This document shows, piece by piece, positions 43,682 through 53,339 of a DNA stretch of 64,000 nucleotides (positions are counted from its first letter, which is position 1; each line of letters begins with the position of its first letter). The position numbers and the translations under genes were made by a program. The stretch covers positions 1,364,001-1,428,000 of the forward strand of contig OZ253494.1 of NCBI GenBank assembly GCA_965262015.1. The letters are read 5' to 3'. A model generated the notes under the pieces. It saw only the letters and a list, made by a program, of their open reading frames with translations. It searched no databases and was not told the DNA's origin. This DNA is from G965262015 sp965262015 (GTDB lineage: Bacteria > Spirochaetota > Leptospiria > Turneriellales > CBDBES01).

Positions 43682-45233
43682 CTTTAAATACTACAAGAGT
43701 CATATCATCATGTTGAGGAGCATTATTAATAAACTGATCCAAATCTCGTACAATATTTTGTGTTATTATTTCAGCATTTTCTTTAGAATACTCTATTAGT
43801 TTGTTTGTTATTTGAATAAGAGAATATTCATCTTTATTTGGATTCCTGGCTTCATTAATACCATCTGTAAAAAGAATAACAATATCCCCAGATTCCATTT
43901 TAATTTTTGCTAGACTATATTCACTATCTTCATCAACACCTATGGGAAGACCAGGTAATTTCGACAAAGTACACACATTTTGTTTATTCCTATAAACAAG
44001 TAGAGGGCCATGTCCCCCATTTGTAAATTCGATTTCTCTTGTTTTGGGATCATAAATTAGAAAGAAAAAAGTTGCAAATTTATCAATATGACTTTCTCCA
44101 CAAATAACTGTATTGATAGATTTTCCTATAATATCGCCTCTAAATTTCTTGAATATTTTAAAATACATTACAACAACTGTCTTAATGATTACCATTACAA
44201 GTGAAGCTGATATAGACTTACCGGATACGTCAGAAATTAATACTGCCACCTTTTTATCAGGCATTTCGTAAATATCAAAATAATCACCACCCACCCCTTT
44301 TGCTGCTCTAGTAAAACCTTTAATTTCATATTCATCAGTATTAAAAAAATTAATGGGATTCATACCTTCTTGTATTTCTTGTGCTTGTTTAACTTGCTCA
44401 TTAAGAACAATATGATCTTTTTTAACTTGTTCTGCTTCAAGTAAATTTGATGTCATTGCATTAAATTGATCAGCTAATTCACCAAGTTCATCCTTACCTA
44501 TGTGTGGTAGTTTATGTTGTAGGTTACCTTGACCTACTATCATTGCACCTTCAGATAAAAGTTTTATAGGTCTAGTTATAATGGTACCTAGAATCAATGA
44601 CAAGGCGAATGATATTATCCAAAATATGATTCCTAGTATAATAAGAGTTATTCGATTATCAGCTATTTTCTGGTTAATAAACTCATTAGAGAATGCGATT
44701 TGGACTAACCCCATAAGTTGAGGTTTTTTTGTAAGAAAAGGGTGATAAATGGGTGCATGGAAAAGAAATAGTTCAGTACCCTTATTAACTGGATTAATAA
44801 TATCAATTTTAGAAATATTATTCCTTTTTTCATAGGTAACATTATTCCATATTGGTTTTAGTTCTTTCCGCCATGTAGTTTCCAAAGTTTTTTGAGAATC
44901 TAATTTAATTCGTTTATCATATGATTCAACAATTGTTACTTTGTTATTTCCTGAAATTACTCTAGCATAAGTAAAACCATCTAGTGTATTAAGATTTTTC
45001 AAACTATCCAGTATTACTAGATCATCATCAGCAATCATAGCTCTTGAATCTAAGTAAACAATACTTTGTGCTTCTCGCATAACACTATTGACCATGGTCT
45101 GTAGCAGCAGATTAGTTTGTTGTTTCTCTACTATAATACCAATGATAGAGATAATACTAGTTACTAAAATAAGTATTAGACCTGTAATCTTCCACTTAAT
45201 ACTATAAAAAATATTTTTAATTTCCACCTTCAT
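43674..45233 (-). CDS. RsbU-type PP2C phosphatase with sensor and HAMP domains
   Basis: 519 aa. A first membrane helix (ITGLILILVTSIISIIGIIV) and a second (LIILGIIFWIISFALSLILG) enclose a periplasmic sensor of about 150 residues. HAMP follows (TRPIKLLSEGAMIVGQGNLQ), then a linker and a SpoIIE/PP2C domain with GVGGDYFDIYEM, VLISDVSGKSISASLVMV, GDIVILFTDGINEARN and QHDDMTLVVFKV. The acidic metal residues are intact. Such proteins dephosphorylate anti-anti-sigma factors in partner-switching pathways. No partner STAS or kinase gene is in the window. Confidence 0.92.
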   Translation of the reverse strand: MKVEIKNIFYSIKWKITGLILILVTSIISIIGIIVEKQQTNLLLQTMVNSVMREAQSIVYLDSRAMIADDDLVILDSLKNLNTLDGFTYARVISGNNKVTIVESYDKRIKLDSQKTLETTWRKELKPIWNNVTYEKRNNISKIDIINPVNKGTELFLFHAPIYHPFLTKKPQLMGLVQIAFSNEFINQKIADNRITLIILGIIFWIISFALSLILGTIITRPIKLLSEGAMIVGQGNLQHKLPHIGKDELGELADQFNAMTSNLLEAEQVKKDHIVLNEQVKQAQEIQEGMNPINFFNTDEYEIKGFTRAAKGVGGDYFDIYEMPDKKVAVLISDVSGKSISASLVMVIIKTVVVMYFKIFKKFRGDIIGKSINTVICGESHIDKFATFFFLIYDPKTREIEFTNGGHGPLLVYRNKQNVCTLSKLPGLPIGVDEDSEYSLAKIKMESGDIVILFTDGINEARNPNKDEYSLIQITNKLIEYSKENAEIITQNIVRDLDQFINNAPQHDDMTLVVFKVK

Positions 45234-45327
45234 AGTCTATTTATTTTGAATTTTTCGAGTAAAGTCTTTTTTAAACTATATCTCGTAAAGAAAGAACTAT
45301 TTAGTGGACGATATCTATTTGTTGATT

Positions 45328-46437
45328 ATGGGAAGTAATACCATTGGAGATTTATTTCAGGTTACTACTTTTGGTGAATCACATGGTCATTCTATAGGTT
45401 GTATAGTTGACAATTGTCCATCTGGAGTAAGCATATCTGAAAATGAGATTCAGAAAGAACTAGATAGAAGAAAGCCTGGCCAAAGTAAAATTAGCACTCC
45501 CAGACAAGAACCAGATAAAGTAAAAATTATTTCAGGTATTTTTGAAGGTAAATCCATGGGGACTCCCATTACAATGATAGTGGAAAATGAAAATGCTTCA
45601 TCAAAAGACTATACAAACTTTTCTAATATCTATCGGCCATCTCATGCTGATTATACATATGATATTAAATATAAGCATCGCACCCCTTTAGGGGGTGGCC
45701 GTGCTTCGGCTAGAACTACCATTGGTGTGGTGGCTGCTGGTGCTATTGCTAAAAAAATTTTACATATTAAATTAGGTGTAAAAATTGTAGGTTATGTTTC
45801 GCAAGTTTATAAGCATAAACTTCCTGCAGATTATTATATAGATGATATAAATCTTTTACAAAAAATGGCAGAGTCGCATCCTACTAGATGTCCAGATAAA
45901 ACACTAGCTGAAGATATTTATAAACTTATACAAGAGACTAGACGTAAAGGTGATTCACTAGGTGGGGTAGTAAACGTTCGTATAGATAATATACCTCCTG
46001 GTATTGGTGATCCTGTTTTTAAACGTTTAGATGCTTTACTAGCTTACGCAATGTTATCTATACCTGCATCCAAAGGAGTAAGTTTTGGGACGGGGTTTGA
46101 ATCCGCTGAGCTATACGGTTCAGAACATAATGATATTTTTTATGTCAATAATAATGATCAGGTGAGAACTAAAACAAATCATTCAGGTGGTATTCAAGGT
46201 GGTATTAGTAATGGAGAATCTATCAATATGTCAATTGTGTTTAAACCAACGGCCACAATATCTAAAGAGCAAGATAGTATTACTACGGATAATAAAAAAA
46301 CAAAATTAAAAGTGAAAGGTAGGCATGATCCTTGTGTACTACCTAGAGCTGTGCCTATTGTAGAGGCGTTTTCTGCCATCATTTTACTAGATCGTTATCT
46401 ATCTTTTCAACTATCCCGGCTTGATCAGTTACAGTAA
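45328..46437 (+). CDS. aroC: Chorismate synthase
   Basis: Last step of the shikimate pathway, FMN-dependent. From ATG 45328 the start MGSNTIGDLFQVTTFGESHG aligns with other AroC starts; a GTG 24 nt upstream only adds eight residues. 369 aa. GVSISENEIQKELDRRKPGQ, GTPITMIVENENASSKDY, RPSHADYTYDIKYKHRTP, GGGRASARTTIGVVAAGAIA, HSGGIQGGISNG and GRHDPCVLPRAVPIVEAF are all family blocks. Followed at 11 nt by an M23 lipoprotein gene. Confidence 0.95.
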   Translation: MGSNTIGDLFQVTTFGESHGHSIGCIVDNCPSGVSISENEIQKELDRRKPGQSKISTPRQEPDKVKIISGIFEGKSMGTPITMIVENENASSKDYTNFSNIYRPSHADYTYDIKYKHRTPLGGGRASARTTIGVVAAGAIAKKILHIKLGVKIVGYVSQVYKHKLPADYYIDDINLLQKMAESHPTRCPDKTLAEDIYKLIQETRRKGDSLGGVVNVRIDNIPPGIGDPVFKRLDALLAYAMLSIPASKGVSFGTGFESAELYGSEHNDIFYVNNNDQVRTKTNHSGGIQGGISNGESINMSIVFKPTATISKEQDSITTDNKKTKLKVKGRHDPCVLPRAVPIVEAFSAIILLDRYLSFQLSRLDQLQ

Positions 46438-46448
46438 TATATTATTTT

Positions 46449-47441
46449 ATGTCCTTTAGAAATAGTATATTATGTATTCTTTTACTTTTCCATTTTGTAA
46501 ATTGTGCTTCATATTCTCCTCAACTTATTAATCGTACAAATAATTTTATTCCAAAAAATTATGTAAAAAAACAATTTAAATTTTTCCCTTTTACCATTGA
46601 TTTATACGCAACAGAATTTGTACAAGGCAATGTTGTTTATATAGAAATACTAGCTATAAAACAACATTTAGAAATATTAAGTGATCTTTCTTGTAACTAC
46701 CAAGGTAAAACGGTACCTCTATCTTCCAGAGATTGGGGTTATCGAGGTTTTATTGCCATAAAATCTAATAGTAAAGTAGGACGGCATAATGTTTTCTTGT
46801 CTTATATTTATGCTGGAAAAAGATATGATAAAAGATTACTAATCTATATAAAAAAATCTAGATTCCTAAAAAACGAATCTTTTCAAGCATTTGTTGCTTC
46901 CTCAAGAGATAAAAAGAAAGACCAAGAAACACTTAAAATTATCCACAAAGGTATTATCCAGAAAAAAGAAGCATTTGCTATTTATAGCAAAGATAAAATA
47001 AAAAATATACTTTCTCATCCTACGAATAAACATTATATTACTTCTCCATTTTGGGTACAACGCATAAGAAAAATTTATCAGATGAAAAATAATAAAAAAC
47101 ATATCATAAGTAAAAAAATTAGTTATCATAAAGGTGTTGATCTACGTGGTGGTGTGGGTAGTCCAGTGTATGCGATAGCAAATGGACGAGTTGTTTTAGC
47201 AGATCATTTATTTTTTGAGGGGAAATTTAGTATTATTGATCATGGACACGGCATTTTTTCAGGTTATATGCACCAATCCAAGCTTTATGTTTATAAAGGC
47301 GAAAGAGTGAAGGCAGGAGAGCTAATTGGCCTAGTTGGTAAAACTGGTCGAGTAACGGCACCACATCTACACCTTTTTTTAAGAATACAGGATACCTATA
47401 TAAATGCCCTTAGTATACTTTCATTACCTGTTAGAAATTAA
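46449..47441 (+). CDS. M23-family peptidase, lipoprotein
   Basis: 330 aa. SILCILLLFHFVNC is a signal peptide with a relaxed lipobox (Cys 19), as in spirochetes. Residues about 35-140 form a beta domain. The C-terminal M23 domain has ISYHKGVDLRGGVGSPVYAI and PHLHLFLRI, so HxxxD and HxH metal sites are present, with Leu-Phe in place of the usual HLHF. It was probably moved close to the flagellar genes by rearrangement; it converges with flgE. Envelope-located cell-wall hydrolase or LytM-type regulator. Confidence 0.86.
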   Translation: MSFRNSILCILLLFHFVNCASYSPQLINRTNNFIPKNYVKKQFKFFPFTIDLYATEFVQGNVVYIEILAIKQHLEILSDLSCNYQGKTVPLSSRDWGYRGFIAIKSNSKVGRHNVFLSYIYAGKRYDKRLLIYIKKSRFLKNESFQAFVASSRDKKKDQETLKIIHKGIIQKKEAFAIYSKDKIKNILSHPTNKHYITSPFWVQRIRKIYQMKNNKKHIISKKISYHKGVDLRGGVGSPVYAIANGRVVLADHLFFEGKFSIIDHGHGIFSGYMHQSKLYVYKGERVKAGELIGLVGKTGRVTAPHLHLFLRIQDTYINALSILSLPVRN

Positions 47442-47446
47442 AACGT

Positions 47447-48841
47447 TTATCTTTTTAAAGTTAATAGCTCTTGTAGCATCTGGTCTGATGTTGTTATAGC
47501 TTTAGAATTAGCTTGAAAACCTCTTTGGGTGACAATCATATCTGTAAATTGTTCAGCGAGATCTACATTACTCATTTCAAGCATTCCTGCATGAATTTCA
47601 CCTAAACCCTGTAGATTGGCTTCAGAAATCAAAGCTATACCCGAATTATTAGACAACTCAAAATTATTAGATCCTTTTTTAGTTAATCCTTCTGGGTTTG
47701 TAAAATTTGCCAGAGCAACTTTTGCCAGTATTTCTTGCTCTCCATTAGAGAATACCCCAGTGATACTACCAGAAGAATCAATTTGAAATGACTCTAAATA
47801 TCCCATAGATTTACCATCTTGCTCAACAGCTTTTGTGGTAAAAGGCGAAGCAAACTGGGTGATGCCTTCTATGCTACCAGCCTCTCCAAAATTTAGTGCT
47901 ATATTTTGTATAGCAGGATTACCTGGTAATCTAAAAGATAAATTAGCTGATAGATTGCCCTGGTTCTGCGTATTTGTTCCATCAGAAACAAAATTAAGCT
48001 TACCATCTGGCGAAAATCCTAGATTCAGTTGTGTATTGGATGGAAGGTTAACATTTGGTGTTACTTGATTGCTAGTATTGACAGTTAATTGTTCAGCCTC
48101 TTCCATAGATATGGATGCACTCCATAAATTTTCTTTATCTTTCCACATAACTAATCTTACTTTATGTTGGTTTCCCTGGTCATCAAATACATTAATACTG
48201 GTTACATGTCCCTGCTTATTCTCATAATTACTATTTGTGATTTGATTTATTTTATCCTGGATACTCAAATTTACTGGCATAGGTTTAGTGGTTGCATCAA
48301 GATTACTTTTAAATGCAATAAAAGAAGTTGGATTGGCAGCTTCTTTTGAATAAAGAGGAATAAAAATATTCTCAGCATCTGAACTAGCGTTAAGCGTACG
48401 GGTACCATCTACGTTTTTATTTGAGTTCCACCCTTGTACTTTCATTCCATTAGACGGATTAACTAAATTACCTTGTTTATCTATATCAAAGTTTCCACTA
48501 CGTGTATAATAATTTTTACCCCCATCCGCTAGTACAAAAAAACCTTCTCCTGAAATAGCTAGGTCTGTTCCTTTTCCTGTAGTTTGTAAGGCACCCTGTG
48601 TCATTACCTTATCAATGGAAGCTATGGTCATACCTAAGCCAACTTGTTTTGGGTTAACACCCCCTATATTTTCTTTTGGTGCAGCAGCCCCTTGTAAAGA
48701 TTGTGATATCATATCTTGAAACAAGGCCCTTTCATACTTAAAGCCATTAGTGTTGACATTGGATATATTATTACCAATAACATCCATTCTAACCTGATGA
48801 TTTTTTAGCCCGGCCACACCGGAATACAAAGCTCGCATCAT
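47447..48841 (-). CDS. flgE: Flagellar hook protein FlgE, cross-link Cys replaced by Ser
   Basis: Subunit of the hook joining motor and filament. 464 aa, like spirochete FlgE. MMRALYSGVAGLKNHQVRMD, VIGNNISNVNTNGFK and GGVNPKQVGLGMTIASID form the N-terminal rod domain, and FTDMIVTQRGFQANSKAITT the C-terminal one. The D1 segment IFIPLYSKEAAN...FIAFKSNLD aligns with the spirochete lysinoalanine region: Lys 166 is kept, but residue 179 is Ser (codon AGT, 48307-48305). There is no Cys anywhere in the protein. GGAGA 9 nt before the ATG. Last gene of fliK-flgD-flgE. Confidence 0.95.
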   Translation of the reverse strand: MMRALYSGVAGLKNHQVRMDVIGNNISNVNTNGFKYERALFQDMISQSLQGAAAPKENIGGVNPKQVGLGMTIASIDKVMTQGALQTTGKGTDLAISGEGFFVLADGGKNYYTRSGNFDIDKQGNLVNPSNGMKVQGWNSNKNVDGTRTLNASSDAENIFIPLYSKEAANPTSFIAFKSNLDATTKPMPVNLSIQDKINQITNSNYENKQGHVTSINVFDDQGNQHKVRLVMWKDKENLWSASISMEEAEQLTVNTSNQVTPNVNLPSNTQLNLGFSPDGKLNFVSDGTNTQNQGNLSANLSFRLPGNPAIQNIALNFGEAGSIEGITQFASPFTTKAVEQDGKSMGYLESFQIDSSGSITGVFSNGEQEILAKVALANFTNPEGLTKKGSNNFELSNNSGIALISEANLQGLGEIHAGMLEMSNVDLAEQFTDMIVTQRGFQANSKAITTSDQMLQELLTLKR

Positions 48842-48872
48842 AAAATTTTATCTCCTTTCTACTATTTTATTT

Positions 48873-49349
48873 TTATTTTGTTTCACGTGAAACAATTTCT
48901 GGTTTGTTATTTTGTTTACTGCCACTAACACTAATTATATCTTGCAGTTTAATGTTTCTATTATTTACTTTTAAGAATGCTTGTTTAGAGCTATCAAAGA
49001 AAACTTGTTTCACAGTACCTGTTATATTTTCTCCAGTTATAAAATCTTTTCCTGTGATTGTTTTTCCAATTAATAAATTAGCTTGAAATCCTTTTAGTGA
49101 ATTAATGGAAGAAGCCACATTATGCATTTGTTCCAACGCAGAGAACTGTGCCATTTGTGAAATGAATTCACGGTCATTTACTGGATTAAGTGGATCCTGG
49201 TGTTCTAATTGTTTAATCAGTAATTTTAAAAAGCTTGCTTTATTTAATTCATCATTTCTCCGGCCAGTAACAATAGTTTTCCGATAAGAATTATTAAAAT
49301 TACTTTTTACATCATTTACATTAACATTATATTGCTGTACACTAGGCAT
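48873..49349 (-). CDS. flgD: Flagellar hook capping/scaffold protein FlgD
   Basis: Guides hook subunit assembly. From ATG 49349, with an ideal AAGGAGG 6-7 nt upstream, it has 158 aa; a longer frame to 49403 lies inside fliK. NKASFLKLLIKQLEHQDPLN and NDREFISQMAQFSALEQMHN are the family signature. It is short like other spirochete FlgD proteins and lacks the C-terminal Ig-like domains of E. coli FlgD, keeping only part of one. Overlaps the fliK stop by 8 nt, so is translationally coupled. Confidence 0.93.
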   Translation of the reverse strand: MPSVQQYNVNVNDVKSNFNNSYRKTIVTGRRNDELNKASFLKLLIKQLEHQDPLNPVNDREFISQMAQFSALEQMHNVASSINSLKGFQANLLIGKTITGKDFITGENITGTVKQVFFDSSKQAFLKVNNRNIKLQDIISVSGSKQNNKPEIVSRETK

Positions 49350-50667
49350 ACAAACCTCCTTGTATTTCTTCTGTGTTAGTAAGATTATAAGAAATACCAT
49401 CAATCATATTATTATTCTCATTTTGTTTTTGATTAGAATTAGTATGATGTTCCAACTCATTATTAGAATTATCTAGATTAACATCAAACTGTTTAATGTC
49501 ATAGCCATCTTCTTTAAGATGATTAAGTAAAGTTTCCATTCTGCCTAATAATTCTTTTTGGACGATCGTATTTTCTACCAAAAAATTTCCATTTAAACTA
49601 CCATCCACTAAAGATAGTTTCATTGAAATTTTACCTAATTCTTTGGGATATAGTTGGGCACTAAACATAGCATTATCTTTATCTTTGACCAACATTTTTG
49701 ATTTTAAAATAAAACTTTGTAGTTGCTTACCTATCTCGCTACTAGTAAACTTATTATTCATTAATTGTTTGAATAGTGGTTGCATTATCTTTTGTTTGCC
49801 TTGCATAATATTAATGGCACCATATGCTTTTATACTATTTTTCACTCTAGCAATATTATTTTTAAAGAATTCATTATGTTCTTGATTGCCACTTTTATTA
49901 GAGTTAGTGGAAGGATTATCCATATTCATGGCCATCATATTTGTTTCACGTGAAACATTTTGAGTTATTTCTGGAACAAACAAACTATTTTTATTCTTTG
50001 TTTTATGTGATGAATTATTAGAACTATCCTCAGTAGTTATCTGTGTAGCTATTGTATTAAATATTTTTTTAGATGCTTGCTGAATAACTTTATGATCTTT
50101 ATTAGATATGTCTGTGTGGTTTTCATTTATCTCTATACCATTAGGATCTTCTTTATCTACTTGGTTAGATTTTATATGTGTTTCTAGATCTTCAATAGAC
50201 GTATGAACAATTGCGTTAGCCTTAATCTCATTATGTTTTTGCATTGTGACTTCTGGCGTATGTTTTTGCACTGTGACTTCTGGCATATGTTTATGTGCTG
50301 TGACTTCTGGCGTATGTTTGTGTTGTGTTTTGATGGTAGTTGATTGTGGTGCATCTTCATTAGGTATTTTTTGCTTTGTAGCTATTGGAGTATTGTCTAT
50401 ATTTTGTTTTAGAATATCTGAATCGTTGATAGGTTCCCGCACATTATTATTTTTATCAGCGACTAAATTATGAAAATACGAATCTTGATTTTTTTCAGAT
50501 ATACTATTATTGTTCTTTAGGTTTTCGCTCTGTATCATTGTTATAAATGAGAGAGGGTTCATAGTAGTTTCCCATTTTGTACGAACCTTGCGTTCTTTGG
50601 TAATTTTATTAAGATCTAGTTGTAGATGATTCTCTTGTTCTACCTTATGTGACAAAGTCTGTACCAT
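49342..50667 (-). CDS. fliK: Flagellar hook-length control protein FliK
   Basis: Molecular ruler that switches secretion from hook to filament. 441 aa. The N-terminal two thirds are hydrophilic, Asn/Thr/Lys-rich and disordered, with four degenerate copies of KHTPEVT[A/M]. The C-terminal switch domain (Flg_hook) is at about residues 320-410: AQLYPKELGKISMKLSLVDG, then LNGNFLVENTIVQKELLGRM. The N-terminal part varies between species, so length is no guide. First gene of the flagellar run; no flagellar gene lies upstream, only IS30 sequence. Confidence 0.88.
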   Translation of the reverse strand: MVQTLSHKVEQENHLQLDLNKITKERKVRTKWETTMNPLSFITMIQSENLKNNNSISEKNQDSYFHNLVADKNNNVREPINDSDILKQNIDNTPIATKQKIPNEDAPQSTTIKTQHKHTPEVTAHKHMPEVTVQKHTPEVTMQKHNEIKANAIVHTSIEDLETHIKSNQVDKEDPNGIEINENHTDISNKDHKVIQQASKKIFNTIATQITTEDSSNNSSHKTKNKNSLFVPEITQNVSRETNMMAMNMDNPSTNSNKSGNQEHNEFFKNNIARVKNSIKAYGAINIMQGKQKIMQPLFKQLMNNKFTSSEIGKQLQSFILKSKMLVKDKDNAMFSAQLYPKELGKISMKLSLVDGSLNGNFLVENTIVQKELLGRMETLLNHLKEDGYDIKQFDVNLDNSNNELEHHTNSNQKQNENNNMIDGISYNLTNTEEIQGGLYA

Positions 50668-50867
50668 ATCCGCCAGCTATCGGCATTTATTTATTTTATT
50701 TAACAAAAAATTATATGTAGTAGATTCTATTTGAATGATGGTGGTTTAATTTAGTTATATTTTTTAAAAATTATATCTCATGAAAGAGAAATACATAGAA
50801 TCCTTGAATAAGATCAAGAAGAGTTTACGATATTACAAAGATAATGAGATTCATAAAAAAGCAGGGA

Positions 50868-51362
50868 TTGAAGAGCCAGTACCATCTCTGTACAAAATAA
50901 ACTTGGTTAGCGGTTTTCCATTGTAAAGATGGCTTACACATGTTATTAATTATGGTACAAGATCTAAATATATTTTTTTATTTGAACACCTGATCATCTG
51001 CCTTTCTGTTAAAATATTTTTTTAGTTGTTTGATAGAGTTTTTAACCTGCCCTTTTTGTCATGATAAACCCATAGCCAATACATATACAGGAGCATATAG
51101 CATTTTCTGTAAATTTATAAATGATATATTTTCAGTTCCCCTATCACAAATTATCACCCGTATATTTGCCACTCAAGAAAATAAATATTTTCATGTTATA
51201 TATAAACCTAAAATAAATGTATATATGAGCTATTTTTCAATAGCTCATATTCTCTAATAAATACTTCTGCATATTTTCATTAGTCATTCTCCTTATTTTT
51301 CATCTTTTTAAGAAAAACAGCTCATGAATACCTTAAACTGTCCAGGGTTGAACTGGCCTTTC
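50868..51362 (-). mobile_element. IS30-family remnant upstream of the lipoprotein array
   Basis: The right-end-like GAAGAGCCAGTACCATCTCT lies at 50868. Broken minus-strand transposase fragments follow, including the C-terminal KLLREYIC-like part near 51.0 kb and the 5'-most segment with TCAATAGCTCATATTC. The left end (complement of AAACTGTCCAGGGTTGAACT, ending at 51362) closes it. The stretch 50668-50867 shows no gene. The same left-end sequence borders every array unit. Confidence 0.7.
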
Positions 51363-51380
51363 AACCAGTTACATAATTTC

Positions 51381-51410
51381 TTGACTATACACACCTACAT
51401 CAGATTTATA
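51381..51410 (+). promoter_or_regulatory. Promoter of array gene 1 (leader type A)
   Basis: TTGACT at 51381-51386, an 18-nt spacer and TTTATA at 51405-51410. The predicted start of transcription falls at or inside the palindrome that follows. Array gene 3 has the identical sequence (57438-57467). Confidence 0.55.
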
Positions 51411-51411
51411 T

Positions 51412-51446
51412 TTTTCTAAATAGGCAGAGCATGCCTATTTAGAAAA
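51412..51446 (+). promoter_or_regulatory. Palindrome before array gene 1 (type A)
   Basis: 15-nt perfect arms (TTTTCTAAATAGGCA / TGCCTATTTAGAAAA) around loop GAGCA end 7 nt before the ATG at 51454. It is either an operator overlapping the transcription start or a 5'-UTR hairpin. There is no Shine-Dalgarno sequence between it and the ATG. Confidence 0.7.
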
Positions 51447-51453
51447 TACAAAT

Positions 51454-53334
51454 ATGAAATACATAAAAAATATGAACACTACGTTAATGAATAGCGTCAA
51501 TTGGCATCCAAGATGGTCATTAGTTATGTGTGTTGGTCTTATGGTATTTATGATCTTTGGCGTATCTCTGTCTACAGGATGTTCTATCACCTTTCCAGGT
51601 AGAATAGTCAATCCCCCTCCCCTCCCTGATATAGATTGCCCTACAGGTATGGCTCGCCTTGCAAATACTTCTAAAAAAACTACAGACACCTGCATGCTTG
51701 ATGCCGGTGGTGATGGTATTCCTAATTCCACGGATACTGATGGCGATGGTATTCCTGATTCCATGGATGTAGATGCTGATGGTGATGGTTTGATAGAGAT
51801 AAAAACTGCTGAGATGCTAGATAACATGCGCTATGATTTGGCGGGAACAAGCTATAAGACCTCGGCGACACAAACAACAGGTAATACAGATGGTTGCCCT
51901 GCTGTTGGCAGTGGTGGTTGTAACGGCTACGAACTAACGGCCGACATTGATCTTTTGAGCTTGCTTGATGCCAACGGTAATGGGATGATCGATACGACGA
52001 TGGAGGGCATTGATAAAAATGCCGACGGCGATACTACAGATATCGGTGAGCAAATAACAGTTATTGATACTACTGCAGATACAAGCTGGATGCCTATTGG
52101 TGATAATTCGACAAATGATGACATAACTCGCTTCACAGGCACTTTTGAGGGCAACAACCATACTATCGCCAACCTTTGGGTGAATATCTCTTCTTCTGCC
52201 TCTAACGCCTATGCGGGTTTGTTTGGCGTGACGGGTGGCACGGTGACCATTCGCAACCTGGAGATTATCGACGGCTCAATTTATTCTTATTCCACGGGTT
52301 CTAATTTTAATCCTGTCTCTGGCGGTCTGGTGGGACTTTCTGCTGCTTCTTTGATGATTATGAATAGTACTTTTAGTGGGTCTGGTGGAGTCTTTTCTTC
52401 TGCCGCTGCTAATTCTACTAATACTCTTTCTCGCTCAGGTGGCATGGTAGGGCAGGCTGATAATACTTTGACGATCATCAAGTGTATTTTTAGTGCATCT
52501 GGTGGAGTCTCTTCTTCTTCTACTAATTCTTCTTCCCGTTCTGATTCTGGTGGTCTAGTGGGTACTTCTTCGTCTTTAACAATAACCAATAGTACTTTTA
52601 GTGGGTTAGGTGGGGTTTCTTCTTCCTCTACCGCTACTACTACTCTTCGTGATTCTCTTGCAGGCGGTATTGTTGGTTTTCCTACTGGTATCTCAACTAT
52701 CACCAATTCGTATTTTAGTGGATCTGGTGGAGTCTCTTCTTCTTCTACGACTACCGATTCTTATGTTGGCGGTCTGGTGGGGACTAGTAATGCTTCTTTC
52801 ATGATCAAAAATAGTTATTTTTCTGGGTTTGGTGATATCTTTTCTTTTGCTTCTGGTGGGTCGTCTATATCAGGTGGTCTGGTTGCTCACAGTCACCATG
52901 GCACTCCTTTAACGATCATCAATAGTTATTTTAGTGGATCTGGTAAAGTCTCTTCTTCTACCTCAGGTTCTGTATCTTATTCAGGTGGTCTGGTGGGTCG
53001 TTCTACTGCTTCTTTGACGATCACAAACAGTTATTGGAATACAGAGACATCTCAAAGTGTGGGAGGCTCTCCCCAAAACCCAAAACGGGCACAGGGTAAT
53101 GCTGCGATGAACCCATCAGGCACAACTGGCCTCACCTTAGTGCAACTGCAAGCTATCACTGGCATACACCCATCTGGTCTGCCACATAGTGCCACCGACG
53201 ACACCAAAGCGTGGGACCTTGGCACCGATATGCAATTACCTGCGGTTAAGCTGTGTATCCCCACGATCACAAGCGGTGTCGCTAACTGGGCGATATGTGC
53301 ATCATACGGCACTCTGCTTGCCGGGCAAAGATAG
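51454..53334 (+). CDS. GLUG-repeat lipoprotein, array copy 1
   Basis: 626 aa. The N-terminus is basic, then hydrophobic (WSLVMCVGLMVFMIFGVSLS), then TGC with Cys 43 as a likely relaxed spirochetal lipidation site. A Pro-rich stem and DxDxDG repeats (DTDGDGIPDSMDVDADGDG) resemble calcium-binding thrombospondin-3 repeats. The DGLIEI...MRYDLAGTSYKT, CNGYELTADIDLLS, FEGNNHTIANLWVN and GLFGVTGGTVTIRN blocks follow. Then six diversified GLUG units (GGLVG...TITNS.FSG.GGVSSS) and NSYWN. The tail ends WDLGT..QLPAVKLC...CASYGTLLAGQR. Probably a surface adhesin or antigen; function unknown. Confidence 0.85.
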   Translation: MKYIKNMNTTLMNSVNWHPRWSLVMCVGLMVFMIFGVSLSTGCSITFPGRIVNPPPLPDIDCPTGMARLANTSKKTTDTCMLDAGGDGIPNSTDTDGDGIPDSMDVDADGDGLIEIKTAEMLDNMRYDLAGTSYKTSATQTTGNTDGCPAVGSGGCNGYELTADIDLLSLLDANGNGMIDTTMEGIDKNADGDTTDIGEQITVIDTTADTSWMPIGDNSTNDDITRFTGTFEGNNHTIANLWVNISSSASNAYAGLFGVTGGTVTIRNLEIIDGSIYSYSTGSNFNPVSGGLVGLSAASLMIMNSTFSGSGGVFSSAAANSTNTLSRSGGMVGQADNTLTIIKCIFSASGGVSSSSTNSSSRSDSGGLVGTSSSLTITNSTFSGLGGVSSSSTATTTLRDSLAGGIVGFPTGISTITNSYFSGSGGVSSSSTTTDSYVGGLVGTSNASFMIKNSYFSGFGDIFSFASGGSSISGGLVAHSHHGTPLTIINSYFSGSGKVSSSTSGSVSYSGGLVGRSTASLTITNSYWNTETSQSVGGSPQNPKRAQGNAAMNPSGTTGLTLVQLQAITGIHPSGLPHSATDDTKAWDLGTDMQLPAVKLCIPTITSGVANWAICASYGTLLAGQR

Positions 53335-53339
53335 ACGAC

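Noticed and set aside
51030..51257. 75-aa plus-strand ORF before the array
   Set aside because: It is the reverse strand of an IS30 transposase 3' fragment that recurs in other IS remnants.
52287..52706. Minus-strand ORFs opposite the array genes (also 51435-51827, 54292-54840, 57492-57872, 60421-60969, 61583-62077)
   Set aside because: They are low-complexity mirrors of Ser/Gly-rich coding repeats, appear at the same place in each copy, and have no start signals.
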